A stretch of 64,000 nt of DNA from Paguma larvata (Eukaryota > Chordata > Mammalia > Carnivora > Viverridae): assembly GCA_030068075.1 (NCBI GenBank), contig CM057839.1, positions 19,013,167 through 19,077,166 of the forward strand. The letters run 5' to 3'. The position numbers and the translations under genes were made by a program. Of the stretch, positions 1 through 11,164 are shown one piece after another. The notes under the pieces are model-generated. The model did not search any database. It saw only the letters and a list, made by a program, of their open reading frames with translations, and was not told where the DNA came from. Position 1 is the stretch's first letter. Every line of letters begins with the position of its first letter.

Positions 1-311
1 CATGAGAAAACATTGCAATTAGCATTTTATCAAGGAAATAAATTTTGCTTAGCTTTCTCCTGCACGCTTCTCTTCCACCTGATTGATGAGAATGGTCTTA
101 GTCACCGATGTAATAATTTCTTCATGTACCATTGACTTACAGCAAAATGGAGAGACACAATTGTTTAAAATTAGAATTCTTGTTTGAAAGCATTCAGTGA
201 GGGAACAATGGTTTTGCTGGCTTTGGTTTGATGGGACGTATGGACACATTCAACAGTGTATGTGTTATAGAGAACTATGATAAAAAAATACCTAGAAATT
301 CTATTCCTATA
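1..311. other. AT-rich non-coding sequence, no feature recognised
   Basis: No recognisable gene or repeat. The short reading frames here have no recognisable domain. The right edge carries an imperfect target-site duplicate (ctattcctata) of the SINE that follows. Confidence 0.5.
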
Positions 312-525
312 TTTTTTTTTTTAATGTTTATTTTTTTTAGAAAGAGAGAGAGAGAGCATGAGTGGGGGAGGGTCAGAGAGACAGAGGGAGACACAGAAGC
401 CAAAGCAGGCTCCAGGCTCTGAGCTGTCAGCACAGAGCCCAACACAGGGCTTGAACTCATGAACCATGAGATCATGACCTAAGCCGAAGTCAGACGCTTA
501 ACCAACTGAGCCACCCAGGCGCCCC
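312..525 (-). mobile_element. CAN SINE (SINEC, felid type), minus strand
   Basis: Read on the plus strand it runs T-rich tail, GA-rich body, then the conserved end ccacccaggcgcccc, the reverse complement of the tRNA-Lys-derived head. It is full length at about 210 bp. It is flanked by ctattcctata on the left and ctatttctgta on the right, an imperfect target-site duplication. SINEs of this type are mobilised by L1 machinery. Confidence 0.93.
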
Positions 526-1526
526 TATTTCTGTATTTTCCAAGGAAATATATTAGGAAGTACCTGTAACATGTAAAAAACATTTTATGTGAAGTTTTTG
601 TAGAATAACTCTTTATATATTGAAATCTAAAAAAAACCTCAATCTATTTTGTGAAATTCAAAACAAAGCAGTATTGGCTATATCTTTGAACATATTTGTG
701 CCTCAATTTTATTTACTTATGAAAAAGAAAAATAACAGTCTAAAATCTTGCCCCTTATTACAAATCAAAATCATATAGAAAGTTAAACTTTTAAAAATTA
801 CTTAGGATTTTGGCTCAGAGTATGCCTCAGCCATCATTATCACCTACCAATATGAAAGGTTTTTTTTCTACTGCTGAAAAATGTAAAAATTTTCTCTGAT
901 AGTACTATCAGATTGGGTTTGAGAAAACAAAACCACCAAAATTATTATGGGATGAGAAATTTCACGTAGGAATCAGGGTTTCCACCCATGCAGAAGGAGA
1001 TGAATGAAGTTCTAAAGAGTAGGAAAGTGGCAGCCAGCCATCAGATACCTCAGCCACTAACTTGCTCCAAAAGCATGAGGTGCTGGAGCAGCGGAAGGCA
1101 GGCAGGCACACAGCTCAGGGGAGCCGGTAAGCTGGGGGCAGGAAGTGCTCTGGCAACACGCCCAGTCAGTGGCTGCTGTGAGACTCTCAAAATCCTGGCT
1201 TCCACTAAACGTCCATTTGCAAATCTCTCATCAGTTCCTCTCCTCAGCAAATAGCCATGAGCAGCATAGGAAAGGAATTCTGAGAAATGGAATGGCAGCT
1301 TTTGATGGGGTTAAGGAGACAACCACCATTCCAGTGCCAAAAATACTCTGACAGTGTGTTTTTAGTACATTCACAGTATATCAACATTTAAGTAAAAATG
1401 TTAAATTCCCAACACTCTCTAGACTCTGTCCAGAGGAGGAGGGGCCTGTACAGGAGATGGCTAAAGCACAGAGTCCTGTCGAAAGGGACAGAAACTTGTG
1501 TCAGGTGCTTATGAAAGCTTTAATTC
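526..1526. other. Unassigned sequence with a GC-richer core
   Basis: About 1 kb without a recognised repeat. The part near 1,020-1,240 is richer in G and C than its surroundings and carries short overlapping frames (66-88 codons) on both strands. None has a recognisable domain, start context or neighbour supporting a gene. Confidence 0.45.
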
Positions 1527-1690
1527 GGGGTACTTGGGTGACTCAACCAGATAAGTGTCGTGTTGGTTTCTGCTCAAGTCATATCTCGCCATTTTCGAGT
1601 TTGAGCCTTGCATCTGTTCCACACGATAGTGTGGAGCCTGCTTGGGATTCTTTCTCTCTCAAAAATAAACTTAAAAAAAAAAAACAACAG
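1527..1690 (+). mobile_element. CAN SINE (SINEC), plus strand, diverged
   Basis: The head ggggtacttgggtgactcaa is followed by a decayed body, then ctctctcaaaaataaact and a poly-A tail. It is shortened internally to about 160 bp. A 13-bp duplication flanks it: aaagctttaattc at 1514-1526 and aaatctttaattc at 1691-1703, with one mismatch. Confidence 0.9.
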
Positions 1691-1717
1691 AAATCTTTAA
1701 TTCAAAGTGGATACACA

Positions 1718-1930
1718 TGGTGTACCTGGCCTGGGTGGCTCAGTTGGTTAAGTATTCTACTTCGGCCCAGGTCATGTCCTCACAGTTCATGAGTTTGAGC
1801 CCTGCGACAGGTTCTCTGCTGTCAGTGCAGAGCCTGCTTCAGATCATCTGTCTCCCTCTTTCTCTGCCCCCCGTGCTGCTCGCTCACATGCACGTGCACT
1901 CTCAAAAATAAACAAAACATTAAAAAAAAA
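1718..1930 (+). mobile_element. CAN SINE (SINEC), plus strand
   Basis: The head contains cctgggtggctcagttggtt. The body has the usual gagtttgagccctg and tgctgtcagtgcagagcctg segments, and the tail is caaaaataaac plus poly-A. A 14-bp duplication flanks it: aaagtggatacaca at 1704-1717 and aaagtagatacaca at 1931-1944. Its left duplicate starts directly after the right duplicate of the previous SINE. Confidence 0.94.
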
Positions 1931-2359
1931 AAAGTAGATACACAATAGGATTCTAGAAAGATTGGAAAAATATCCTCTTTCAAATGCTGAACTGCTGGAC
2001 AGATACTGTACTCAGTCCTTTCAATTTAAATGTTATTACTCTTTAAAAATATAAATGTTCCACAATGGGTAGTCTTGAAGTAGGAGCTGCCTAGATCATT
2101 ATAATCAGTTAAGAGTCCGAGAGGTTTCTGTGGGTTGATGGTTGGGATTAACTCTCATTCTGTTCAATGAAAAGTATCCTCCAGTGTTAGCGAATGATGG
2201 ACTTTCCAACTGGACGGCACAAGGATGCTGACCCTGTCTGTATGGTATTGTTAAATACCCGTCCTGGCTGAAGAAGTGTCGGAAGCACTCTTTTTCACTC
2301 AGTCACCTCTGCAATAGGAACTACCAAACCCAATTATTTTTATTTTGTTGTTATCTGCT

Positions 2360-2465
2360 TGGCTAGAATCTCAGCTCCCTGAGAGCAGAAAGGCTGTCCT
2401 ATCTTCATTTCCACAACGCAAAGCACAATTTCTCAGATACAGTAAATGATCAACAAACATTTTTA
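2360..2465 (+). repeat. L2-type LINE 3' end (ancient)
   Basis: The order 'tagaatctcagctccctgag agcagaaaggctgtcctatc ... gatcaacaaacattttt' follows the conserved 3' end of mammalian L2 elements, which ends in a 'caataaatatttgttgaa' motif. It is highly diverged. Confidence 0.6.
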
Positions 2466-2569
2466 AGTAACTCCTTTACAAGGAAATCTTAAAATTAGTA
2501 TCTGGCAAGAATAGTGTTTTTTTTAAATCTCCCCAATTAGTCACTCTGCAGTTTTCTTCTCATGCCTTT

Positions 2570-3178
2570 AGCCCTTCCCCCCACCCAACACCCCACCAGC
2601 AACCCTCGGTTTGTTCTCTGTATTTAACAGTCCTTTATGGTTTGTCTTCCTCTGTTTTTATATTTTTGCTTCCCTTCCCCTATGTTCATCTGTTTTGTAT
2701 CTTAAATTCCACATAGGAGTGAAATCATATTTGTCTTTCTCTGACTTATTTTGCTTAGCATAATACACTCTAGTCCCATCCATGTTGTTGCGAATGCCAA
2801 GATTTCGTTTTTTTGACCGCCAATTCTCCATTGTACATATATACACTTTTTTTTAATTAAAAAAAAACTTTAACATTTATTCTCTTCTCTGAGACAGAAA
2901 GAGAAAGCACGAGCTGGGGAGGGGGAGAGAGAGAGATGCACGCACAGAATCCAAAGCAGGCTCCAAGCTGTCAGCACAGGACCAAATGCAGGGCTTGAAC
3001 TCACACACCATGAGATCATGACCTGAGCCCATGTTGGACACTTAACCAACTGAGCCACCTGGGCACCCCTATATATACACATCTTCTTTATCCATTCATC
3101 AGTTGAGGGATTTTTGGGCTCTTTCCAACTTAGGCTATTGTCAATAATGCTGCTACAAACATTGGAGTGCCTGTGCCC
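2570..3178 (-). mobile_element. L1 3' end, minus strand, split by a SINE
   Basis: On the minus strand this reads as the C-terminal end of L1 ORF2 and the 3'UTR: the 'ttgacaatagcctaagttgg', 'gatgaatggataaagaagat' and 'caacatggatgggactagag' segments appear in the usual order. The 5' part of the L1 is missing near 3,178, as is common for 5'-truncated insertions. A SINE at 2847-3070 interrupts it. Confidence 0.9.
2847..3070 (-). mobile_element. CAN SINE nested in an L1, minus strand
   Basis: T-rich tail, GA-rich body and terminal ccacctgggcacccc mark a reversed SINEC. A perfect 10-bp duplication, atatatacac at 2837-2846 and 3071-3080, flanks it and interrupts L1 sequence that continues on both sides. 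The SINE is therefore younger than the L1. Confidence 0.95.
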
Positions 3179-4846
3179 TGGGCTTAGAATTAAGATCAGA
3201 AAGGTGCCAGGTGACAACAATACAAAGGAGAGCCACTCTAAAGCTAACTGGTAGTAAGGGGCAAGCTATTTCACAGAAGGAGTTAGAGGCAGTCAGTCTG
3301 TTGCAATTGATTGATTGAAACTTTATTTTTAGTCAATTTTGTAATGTTTATTAACAAAGGACTGAGGATATCGGTCTTATACATGGGAGGGATATCACAA
3401 TATAAGTTTATACGTGGTAAAAGAAATCAAAGAATAGACATATAGGGAAGGAATGAAACTTAGAAAATATCTGAACATGATCAGAATAAAGACATTTTCC
3501 TTAGGAGTCGGAGATGTTTCCACTTAGGAAAAAATAATGAAAAAGCAGTGGACTGTTGGTTGAAGAGCAGAGATCAGAGATGGACATCCATGTTTATCTA
3601 TTTCTTCTACTTGACAGTCATGTTTGAAATGAGTCCCAGGGATTTTTCAAATGTTCTGACTTTTAGAAGCCCTTTTATGTTCATTGTTTTGGTATAAACG
3701 ATTTCCACACTAACCATATGGCAGCACTAGTGTTCTGTAGTATTGTAGGCATGCATATGTATACAAAAAAGCATGATTTAAAAAGTGATAGTACAAACGA
3801 TATTTGCTATTGTGAAAACCACTTGTTTTTTTTAAAAGAACAGTAATGGTTGTGGTCCAGTGGAAGGGTATCAGCTTTTAAACTTCCTCCAGCGTAAACT
3901 TAAGCCTAATAACCTACTTATGAGGCCATAATAGTATAGTGTCTTCAAATTAGGTGGAAGGTCTGTGGAAACTTTTAGCAATGTATCTCACTAATACTAA
4001 AATTGTATTACCCATTACAAAATAATTGTACCTGGAGGAGCGATAGAGGACACAGTTAATTGAACTGTATTTCTAAGTGGTGCACATTTATGGAACATTT
4101 ACCTTCTCAGAACCCTGGAAAATGCATGTATCTAAAAACAATTCTCCTAGTCATAAGGAAAAGTAGGGAAAAAAAACAAAATAGGATCTGTTCCATATGT
4201 AATAAATGCATTTACATAATTGAGTCATCTAGTTCCAAAATTTCATTTCTCCTTGAATCTCATTCCAGAAAAAAAGGGTGGGCGGGGGAGACAGATATAA
4301 ATAGGTCTTCCACCTGGGTCTATTTCATTTTACTGAAAAGAAACTATTTGTTCCTGTAATTACTTCACTGGTCCCAGATACTGTTACATTGGTGGGTAAT
4401 TTGAATTCACTTAAAAGTTAGGTATTATTTTTAATGTTAATTACATTTGGGTTTTTATAATCTTCGTCCTTAGGTTAAAAAAAACTATCGAGTGTCCATT
4501 TTGACTTGTGGCTCTCCTTAGTGCTCCACGAGACGACTTACAACATTGTCTTGTCACGTAATTCAGAGACAAACTCCAGCACAAAGTTTAAACCTGAGGT
4601 TCATCTTCCCATGGTATGTGGTAGAAAATCAAAGTTAGAAAGCAGATGTTCTCTCATGCTAATTTAAGGTAGGGCTGGAAGTATTTAACTACTTTGAGCT
4701 TTATCTTTTTTTTTTTTTTATATCAATGAGAGATACTTTTGGGGGTAACATTTTCTAGTTCTATCACTGTGTTATTTGCAGTGTTATTACTGTGTGTGTG
4801 AGAAAGACTTTCAGAAAAAAAAAAACTGTGCTTCTAACTAGAAAAG
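3179..4846. other. Unassigned AT-rich sequence
   Basis: About 1.7 kb with no repeat or gene I can name. It includes a 99-codon frame at 4060-4359 with no recognisable domain, and a T-run near 4,710. It may be ancestral unique sequence. Confidence 0.45.
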
Positions 4847-4856
4847 AAGGTTAAAT

Positions 4857-5335
4857 GTACCCTGATGTTCATAGCAGCATTTTTGACAATAGCCTCATCC
4901 TGGAAAGAGATTAAGTGTCCATCAGCTGATGAATGGATAAAGAAGATGTGGTATATATATATATATACAATGGAATACTATGCAGCAATGAGAAATAATG
5001 AAATCTGGCCATGTGTGGCAACATGGATGGAACTGGAGGGTATTATGTAGAGTGAAGTAAGTCAGGCAGAGAAAGACAGATGCCATATGTTTCCACGCAT
5101 AGGTGGGCTTTGTGAGACTTAACAGAAAACCAGGGGGAGGGAAAGGAAAAAAGCCACAGAGAGAGGAAGACAAAACATAAGAGACTCTCAAAGACTAAGA
5201 ACTGAGGAGGCGGGGGTGTGAGAGGGGGAGAGTGGGTGACGGGCACAGAGGAGGGCACTTGCTGGGATGAGCACTGGGTGTTGTATGGGAACCAATTTGA
5301 CAATAAGTTATTTAAAAAGTTCAAAAAAAAAAAAA
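4857..5335 (+). mobile_element. 5'-truncated carnivore L1, 3' end with poly-A
   Basis: It contains the last part of L1 ORF2 (atgaatggataaagaagatg, gcaacatggatggaactgga), the G-rich 3'UTR segment and a poly-A tail at about 5323-5337. A near-perfect 10-bp duplication flanks it: aaggttaaat at 4847-4856 and aaggttaagt at 5336-5345. It looks relatively young and is a standard target-primed insertion truncated at its 5' end. Confidence 0.94.
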
Positions 5336-6374
5336 AAGGTTAAGTCCAATGCTACCATCCTTGAAAATCGAAGAATAAAGGGGAAATTCTCCTAGGGGTA
5401 TTTAAGGCAGAGATTCCTAAGGACTTACAGAAAGGATTCAGACTGGAGACGAGACCCAACATGGCGGAGAAGTAGGGGAACCTGAAGCTCCCTGTCCCTC
5501 AAACACAGCAGTGTTGAGGCCAAAGGACTTCGAACTCCAGAGTTCGGGCTGCAGAGTGATAGAGGTATCTCCTGGGGCCCATGGGGACAAACCTGGCAGG
5601 CCATAGGTATGTATTGCAAACTGGGAGAGATAAAATGGGTGGCGTAGGCATGGAGGGGAGAGATCCCTTTCTCAGGAGGGACCATGGCAAGAGAAAGAGC
5701 AGCTGTGGAATGTAGGACTATATATGGTTAAGAGAAAAACCATCACAGACTGGGGGCATGGAAAGATCCAATCTCTAACTGAAAAGCATTCCCTGGACTG
5801 GGGCCAGCTGCCAAGTTTGTGCACCCAGGGAGGAGGACAGGCAGCCCTGGGCCTGGTAACTAGCTCAGAGGGGCTGTCCACAGTCGGAGAAAGCAGGCCC
5901 TCCCTGGAGTGCTGTGGGAAGAAGATATACAACCATTCAAAGAACAAAGACTACCTGTGCCTGCCAGCTACAGGCCACTTATCAAATGGGCAGAGCAGCA
6001 CTTTCCTGGAACCAGAGCACATAGAGCAGGACCCTTTAAGACATCGGGGTTTAAATCCCAGCCAAGGAGGCTTGGGAGTCATTGGCATAGGACAAACAGC
6101 CTCCTTCATGTCCGCATGGCACTGGGAGGACACCCTTCATTTGTGGGATTGAGTGGCATTTTCCTGAAACCAGGGCATGCGGAGCCCTGAAGGAGGGTCC
6201 AAAGTAACACTATGAGAGATAAAGTAACCAAAGTCACAACAAGAGAGAGGCAAGTAACACACTCCAAAAAACACCTCTGAAGGGCCAGGCCCTGGACAGT
6301 CTATGACTCCTCTTTAATATAGTCGTGTAGGCGCAGGGCATGTAACAATCTTTTAAAACACCTAAGGGACAGAA

Positions 6375-7240
6375 AACTAGCCAAAATGATGAAATAAAAG
6401 AATTCTCCTCAAAAGAAATTCTGGGAAGTAAGGACAGCTAAAGAGTTGATCAAAACAGATATAACAATATAACTGAACAAGAGTTTAGAATAATAGTCAT
6501 TAAGATTCATTGCTGAGCTCAAAAAAGCATAGAAGATAGCAGACAATCTATTACTGCAGGGAAGGAACTAAAGTTAGTCATGATGAATCAACAAGTGTTG
6601 TAAATAAGGTGCAAAATAAACTAGAGGTGGTGACAGTGAGGATTGAAGAGGGAAGAATAGGTGAAGAAGAAGATAAAATTATGGAAAAAGATGAAGCTGA
6701 GGAGGAGACAGAAAAATTCTGGACCACGAGGGGAGAAAGAGAGACCTAAGAAATTCAATGAAATGGAGTAATATCCATATCATGGGAGTGCCAAAGGAAG
6801 AGAGAGAAAAAGGGGTGGAAGGTGTACTTGAACAAATCAAAGCTGAGAACTTCCCCAATCTGGAGAAGACAGACATTGAAATCCAGGAGGCACAGAGAAC
6901 TTCCTTTAGACATAACTTGAATCCATCTCCTGTAACACATATCATAGTGAAACTGGCAAAATACAAAGACAAAGAGAATTCTGAAAGCAGCTAGGGATAC
7001 AGGGGCCTTAACCTACAAGGGTAGACACAAAAGGGTAGTAGCAGACCTGTCTACTGAAACTTGGCAGGTCAGAAAGGAGTGGCAGGAAATTTTCAGTGTG
7101 CTGAATAGGAAAAATATGCAGCCAAGAATCCCTTATATGGCAAGCCTGTCATTCGGAATAGAAGGAGAAATAAAGGTTTTCCCAAACAAAAATCTAAAGA
7201 ATTCATCACCACTAAACTAATCCTACAGGAGATCCTAAGG
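6375..7240 (+). pseudogene. L1 ORF1 remnant (RNA-binding chaperone)
   Basis: ORF1 normally encodes the RNA-binding protein that coats L1 RNA. Here the reading frame starts in the region around 'gacagaaaactagccaaaat' and is broken by many stops. The best preserved piece, about 6758-6994, contains MGVPKEEREKGVEGVLEQI and ENFPNLEKTDIEIQEAQRT, which match the RNA-recognition-motif region of mammalian ORF1p. The C-terminal domain follows in other frames (the 'STETWQVRKEWQEIFSVL' type segment lies near 7,050). The coiled coil upstream is too disrupted to code. It is non-functional. Confidence 0.85.
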
Positions 7241-7321
7241 AGGACTCTGCGAGTGGAATGTTGCAAAGACAGCCAAGTATCAGAGACATCACTGCAAGCA
7301 TGAAACCTATGGATAACACAA

Positions 7322-8165
7322 TGATTCTAAATCCTTATCTTTCAATAAGAACACTGAAAGTAAATGGACTAAATGCTCTAATCAAAAGACCTAGGGTACC
7401 AGAACGGATAAAAAAAAAAACACACAAAAAACAAGACCCATCTATTTGCTATCTACAAGAGACCCATTTCGGACCTGAGGACATCTTCGGATTGAAAGTG
7501 ATGGGACAGAGAACCATCTACTATGCTAGTAGGAGTGAAAAGAAAGCTGGAGTAGCTATGCTTATATCAGACAAACTAGATTTTAAACTAAAGGCTGTAA
7601 TAAGAGATGAAGGAGGACATTAGATCACAATTATGGGGTCTATCCATCAAGAAGAGCTAACAATTATAAATGTTAGCTCTGAATTTGGGAGCACCCAAAT
7701 ATATAAAACAATCACAAACATAAGCAATTTTATTGGTAAGAAAGTGGTAATTGCAGGGAACTTTCATACTCCACTTAGAATAATGGACAGAAAATCAATC
7801 ATCTAGGCAGAAAACCAATAAAGAAACGATGGCCCTGAATGATACACTGGACCAGGTGGACTTGACAGATATATTCAGAACTTTTCATCCTAAAGCAGGA
7901 TACACATTCTTCTCAAGTGCACATGGAACATTCTCCAAGATAGATCACATACCGGGTCACAAAACAGCCCTCAATAAATGTAAAAGAATTAAGATCATAC
8001 TATGCCCATTTTCAGATCACAATGCTATGAAACTTGAAATCAATCACAGAAAAAGTTTGGAAAACCTCCAAATGCATGGAGGTTAATGAACATCCTACCA
8101 AAGAATGAATGGGTCAACTAGGCAATTAAAGAAATTAAAAAAATATATGGAAACAAATGAAACTG
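7322..8165 (+). pseudogene. L1 ORF2 remnant, endonuclease domain only
   Basis: The N-terminal apurinic/apyrimidinic-like endonuclease is visible. VNGLN with its metal-site Asn and the QETH glutamate are present near 7,350-7,470, and the terminal SDHNAMKLEI motif is near 8,015-8,050. The usual GDFNTP catalytic motif reads GNFHTP near 7,757-7,775, so both the Asp and the Asn are replaced. Stop codons occur at about 7,621 and around 7,800, and frames shift. The frame ends before any reverse transcriptase motif. It is a dead copy. Confidence 0.87.
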
Positions 8166-8184
8166 TTGAGATCATCAAAAAACA

Positions 8185-8480
8185 AGGAAAACAGAAATAG
8201 TCACTACCGGGCAGAATCTAAGAGACCTAAGTAAATGTTATCTAGTATCTTAGATGTGATTCTGGAACAGAAAAGGTACATTATACAAAAACTAAGGAAA
8301 CAGAAGTATGAGCTTTGACTAGTCAAAGTTATCAATATTGATTCATTTTAAGAAATATTACCATACTAATATGTAATGCTAACAAGATGAGCGAGGTGTG
8401 GAGGTGTGAAGGTGTGAGTGAGGTACTATCTTCACGATTTTTCTATAAATCTAAAGCTGTTCCAAAAATAAAATATACTA
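8185..8480 (+). repeat. Probable ancient L1 3'UTR fragment
   Basis: The series 'gattctggaacagaaaaggt ... ctatcttcacgatttttcta ... taaatctaaagctgttccaa' followed by aaaataaaa resembles the 3' end of old L1M-type elements. A small G-rich direct repeat (gaggtgt / aaggtgt) lies near 8,393-8,425. The family assignment is uncertain. Confidence 0.5.
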
Positions 8481-9382
8481 AGGGGCAAAATTCTGGCTTT
8501 GAACATGTCCAATCTTGTTCTCACTCATTACCCATATATATCTTGTGTTAGGTAACCTCTGGCATTACACACTTATTCTATCAGCTGAGAAAGTGCAATG
8601 GGCAATAAGAGTATTCCTGGAAGCCATCCATTTACAGAATGCTAGCAATAATCTATTTGAGAATCACCTAATATCCCAATAAATTCAAACTATATGTATT
8701 GCCAAGTCTATTTTTCCTTTGCCAGACCCCGAAAATGCTTGCAACTACTCTAATGTGACCTGACATAAGCGAAGTATGGTAGAGTGGAAGTCCGCTGTAG
8801 AAAGGGTCATTGTTCTTAACAGAATGTAGTTAAAACACATTATTTCCACAGGTTTTTTAAAAGGATAGGACAGGTTCAGCTTCTGGAAATACCAAAGTAT
8901 CATATAGGAAATTAAAAGATCCTTCAAAGACAATTATGCTTTCTGACTAGACAGATTATTTTTTTAAGCAACTGTCAAGGTGCTGGAGAGTCAACTACTT
9001 AGAAACACAGGTTATATGATCCTTATGAGAAGTAGACTGTGTAAAACTAGATCTACCCAGCTTCATACTAAACCATGCCCACGATAGAGATCTCAAACAG
9101 TGAAGTCCCAATGGACTGAGAAGTCAGAGGCCAGAGTTCAAGGTCAAAAGCATATGGAAAGTGAGGAAAAATACTATTAAAATGTAAGCTCCTAAAGCTC
9201 ACATTCAAGATTCCCCAGACCTTTAGCTATTCCTTGAACTATGCAAACATTGGGGGAGACCCCAAGCTGCTCAGAAAAAGCGGAAACGCTGAGAGAACAG
9301 AGTATCAATGGGCACTGAGTACTAAGGATGCAGAATTTAGAGTTTAACTCTTTCTAAGTTAAAGGTCTTTTTTGAAGAAATT
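8481..9382. other. Unassigned sequence
   Basis: About 0.9 kb of unique-looking sequence. I recognise no gene, repeat or regulatory signal. Confidence 0.4.
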
Positions 9383-9605
9383 ATAAGGGGATTCTAAAAT
9401 ATATATGAAACTATGTACACCAAGGATTGCCAAAATAACCTAAGAAAAAGAAATAGAATAGGAAGACAATTTGTATTTGCCTCGGAGTGGGAGAGAAGAC
9501 TTGGGGGCAACAAGAGAACTTGCTGGCGTGATAGGAATGCTATGCAACTTGATATGATTACTATTTTCATGAGAAAATAAATTTGTCAAAATTCATTGAC
9601 CTTGA
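9383..9605 (+). repeat. Ancient L1 fragment (ORF2 end and 3'UTR type)
   Basis: The first part resembles the L1 ORF2 segment 'ctaaaatttatatggaa... caaaataa'. The second part (gaacttgctggcgtgatagg ... ttgtcaaaattcattgacct) follows the 3'UTR of old L1M elements. It is strongly diverged, with no tail or duplication visible. Confidence 0.55.
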
Positions 9606-10284
9606 CATTTTCAATCCATTCGCCAAATTTTTGCAATTTAATCTTCAATTGGAATACTGGAAAATAATAAGGCAATTTCAACACACTTTGTGTCTTTAGA
9701 GGAACTTGTGCTGCAAGTTAGGAGCTCTGAACCTTCACCTTCAACGGCTTCATGAAAAACCTGTCTTGGTGATTTATCCCATTGTGCTCTCTGGTTTCTG
9801 TCCATGCTGTCACTGGTGTGGGCAGCTCTCTCAGTTCTGAAATTTCACCTCTTCTCTTCGCCAGCTGAGAGGCCCTGCAAAGATTTGGCTGATGTTGTGC
9901 TTTTCTGGAGCTCTCAGAAATTTAACAGAGTCACAACATGCTCCATTATCTGTACTTTTCTACGGATCAGGAAAAATCATACTACTTGCAATGCTGGAGA
10001 CATTTGAACATGGTATGAGGCCAACAAGTTGCATTTGCCCATCTACCTGTACATACCATGCTAACGTTTCGTCTACTCTGGTTTGATGGTGACCTTAGAC
10101 GGACTCGGGCTCTTGCAATTTCTCCAGTGCCTAACTGCATTACGAAGGTGCAGGTGCCCCAGGTCTTTGGACCTCCAAGTTTTTTTTTTAATCATCTCCT
10201 CTTTAGTTAGTCTCATCTAAAAATCAGAAAAATACAGGGTATAAAAATCTCTCCAGTCACAGAGGCCTTCCCTTGGGGGTAAAT
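9606..10284. other. Unassigned sequence
   Basis: No repeat or gene recognised. Two overlapping frames of 64-67 codons at 9804-10086 have no recognisable motif. Confidence 0.4.
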
Positions 10285-10490
10285 ATTAGACTTCTGAAGC
10301 CTCATTCAGCTTCTTAACCTCTATGTAACCTGGGAAAGGTACCTCATTTCAGGTCTGTATAAGGTTTTTTATAATACCACGGGTACAGCTTTATAAAATG
10401 TGTATGACCATAGCATATATCTCCTAGTGTTTTACAGAGGATTAAATGAAAACATGTAAGATACTTTAAAAAGTCAATATTACAGAGTAA
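10285..10490 (+). repeat. Possible MIR
   Basis: 'cagcttcttaacctctatgt' followed later by 'gaggattaaatgaaaacatg' fits the order of the MIR core and 3' part. The middle is poorly matched, so this is tentative. Confidence 0.4.
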
Positions 10491-10814
10491 GAAATCAAAA
10501 CAAATTAAGTACTATTATTAAACTATAGTTTTGAAAGAAATGAAGTTTTTTTTTTTTAACACCAGTATTACAAAATTCTGTGGTGACTTACTGAGGCACT
10601 ATTCACAAAATATCCTGATGTATGAATGAGGAACAAAAAATATATAGGGAAAAACACAATAGTTTAATATATAAAAATGCATTCAAATCTCCTAGCACAA
10701 TGACGGATACACAATAAGCACTCAATAACTTTAGGTGAACTGACTTGTATATCCATCTTTTCTCATGAACCCAGAGAAGAACTCATACAAGGAAACATTT
10801 ATCAAGAATAAAAA

Positions 10815-11004
10815 GGGGGTGCTGGGTGGCTCGGTTAAGCTTCTGCCTTTGGCTCAGGGTCATGATCTCACAATTCGTGAGTCTGAGCCCTGTATCAGGC
10901 TCCACACTGATGGTGCAGACCCTGCTTGGGATTCTCTTTATCTCTCCCACCTGTCTCCCCTTCCCTCACTTATACTCTCTCAAAATAATTAAAAAAAAAA
11001 AAAA
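10815..11004 (+). mobile_element. CAN SINE (SINEC), plus strand
   Basis: The head gggggtgctgggtggctcgg is followed by ggtcatgatctcacaattcg and gagtctgagccctgtatcag, and it ends in ctctcaaaataatt plus poly-A. Part of the tRNA-derived head is shortened. The flanking duplication is unclear. Confidence 0.9.
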
Positions 11005-11164
11005 AGTAAAAAAAAGTAACAAGGGCCAATCGTTATTTCTACAAGTGCTGACCCAAGTAAATTAATCATTTAATAATCCTGAGCCCCTACCTTTCTCACT
11101 TAATAACTTACACTAACATACTACAATCTATCTCATAAAGTCTAGGATACTAATTACCTGAAAT

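Larger units (their letters stand above)
5442..8165 (+). mobile_element. L1 element, 5' half only (5'UTR, ORF1, start of ORF2)
   Basis: It starts at an L1-like 5'UTR (aacatggcggagaagtagggg at 5459) and continues through about 0.9 kb of UTR, a decayed ORF1 and the endonuclease part of ORF2. It then loses similarity near 8,165, after the segment atatatggaaacaaatgaa. The reverse transcriptase domain, 3'UTR and poly-A tail are absent. This is the reverse of the usual 5' truncation and suggests a later deletion or rearrangement at the 3' side. The 142-codon frame at 5724-6152 lies in the 5'UTR and is not a gene. Confidence 0.9.

Noticed and set aside
1020..1254. GC-richer segment as a possible exon or CpG island
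   Set aside because: Too few CpG pairs, overlapping short frames on both strands, and no recognisable protein similarity.
5724..6152. Longest open frame in the window (142 codons, plus strand)
   Set aside because: It lies in the 5'UTR of an L1, has no domain, and overlaps frames of similar length on both strands.
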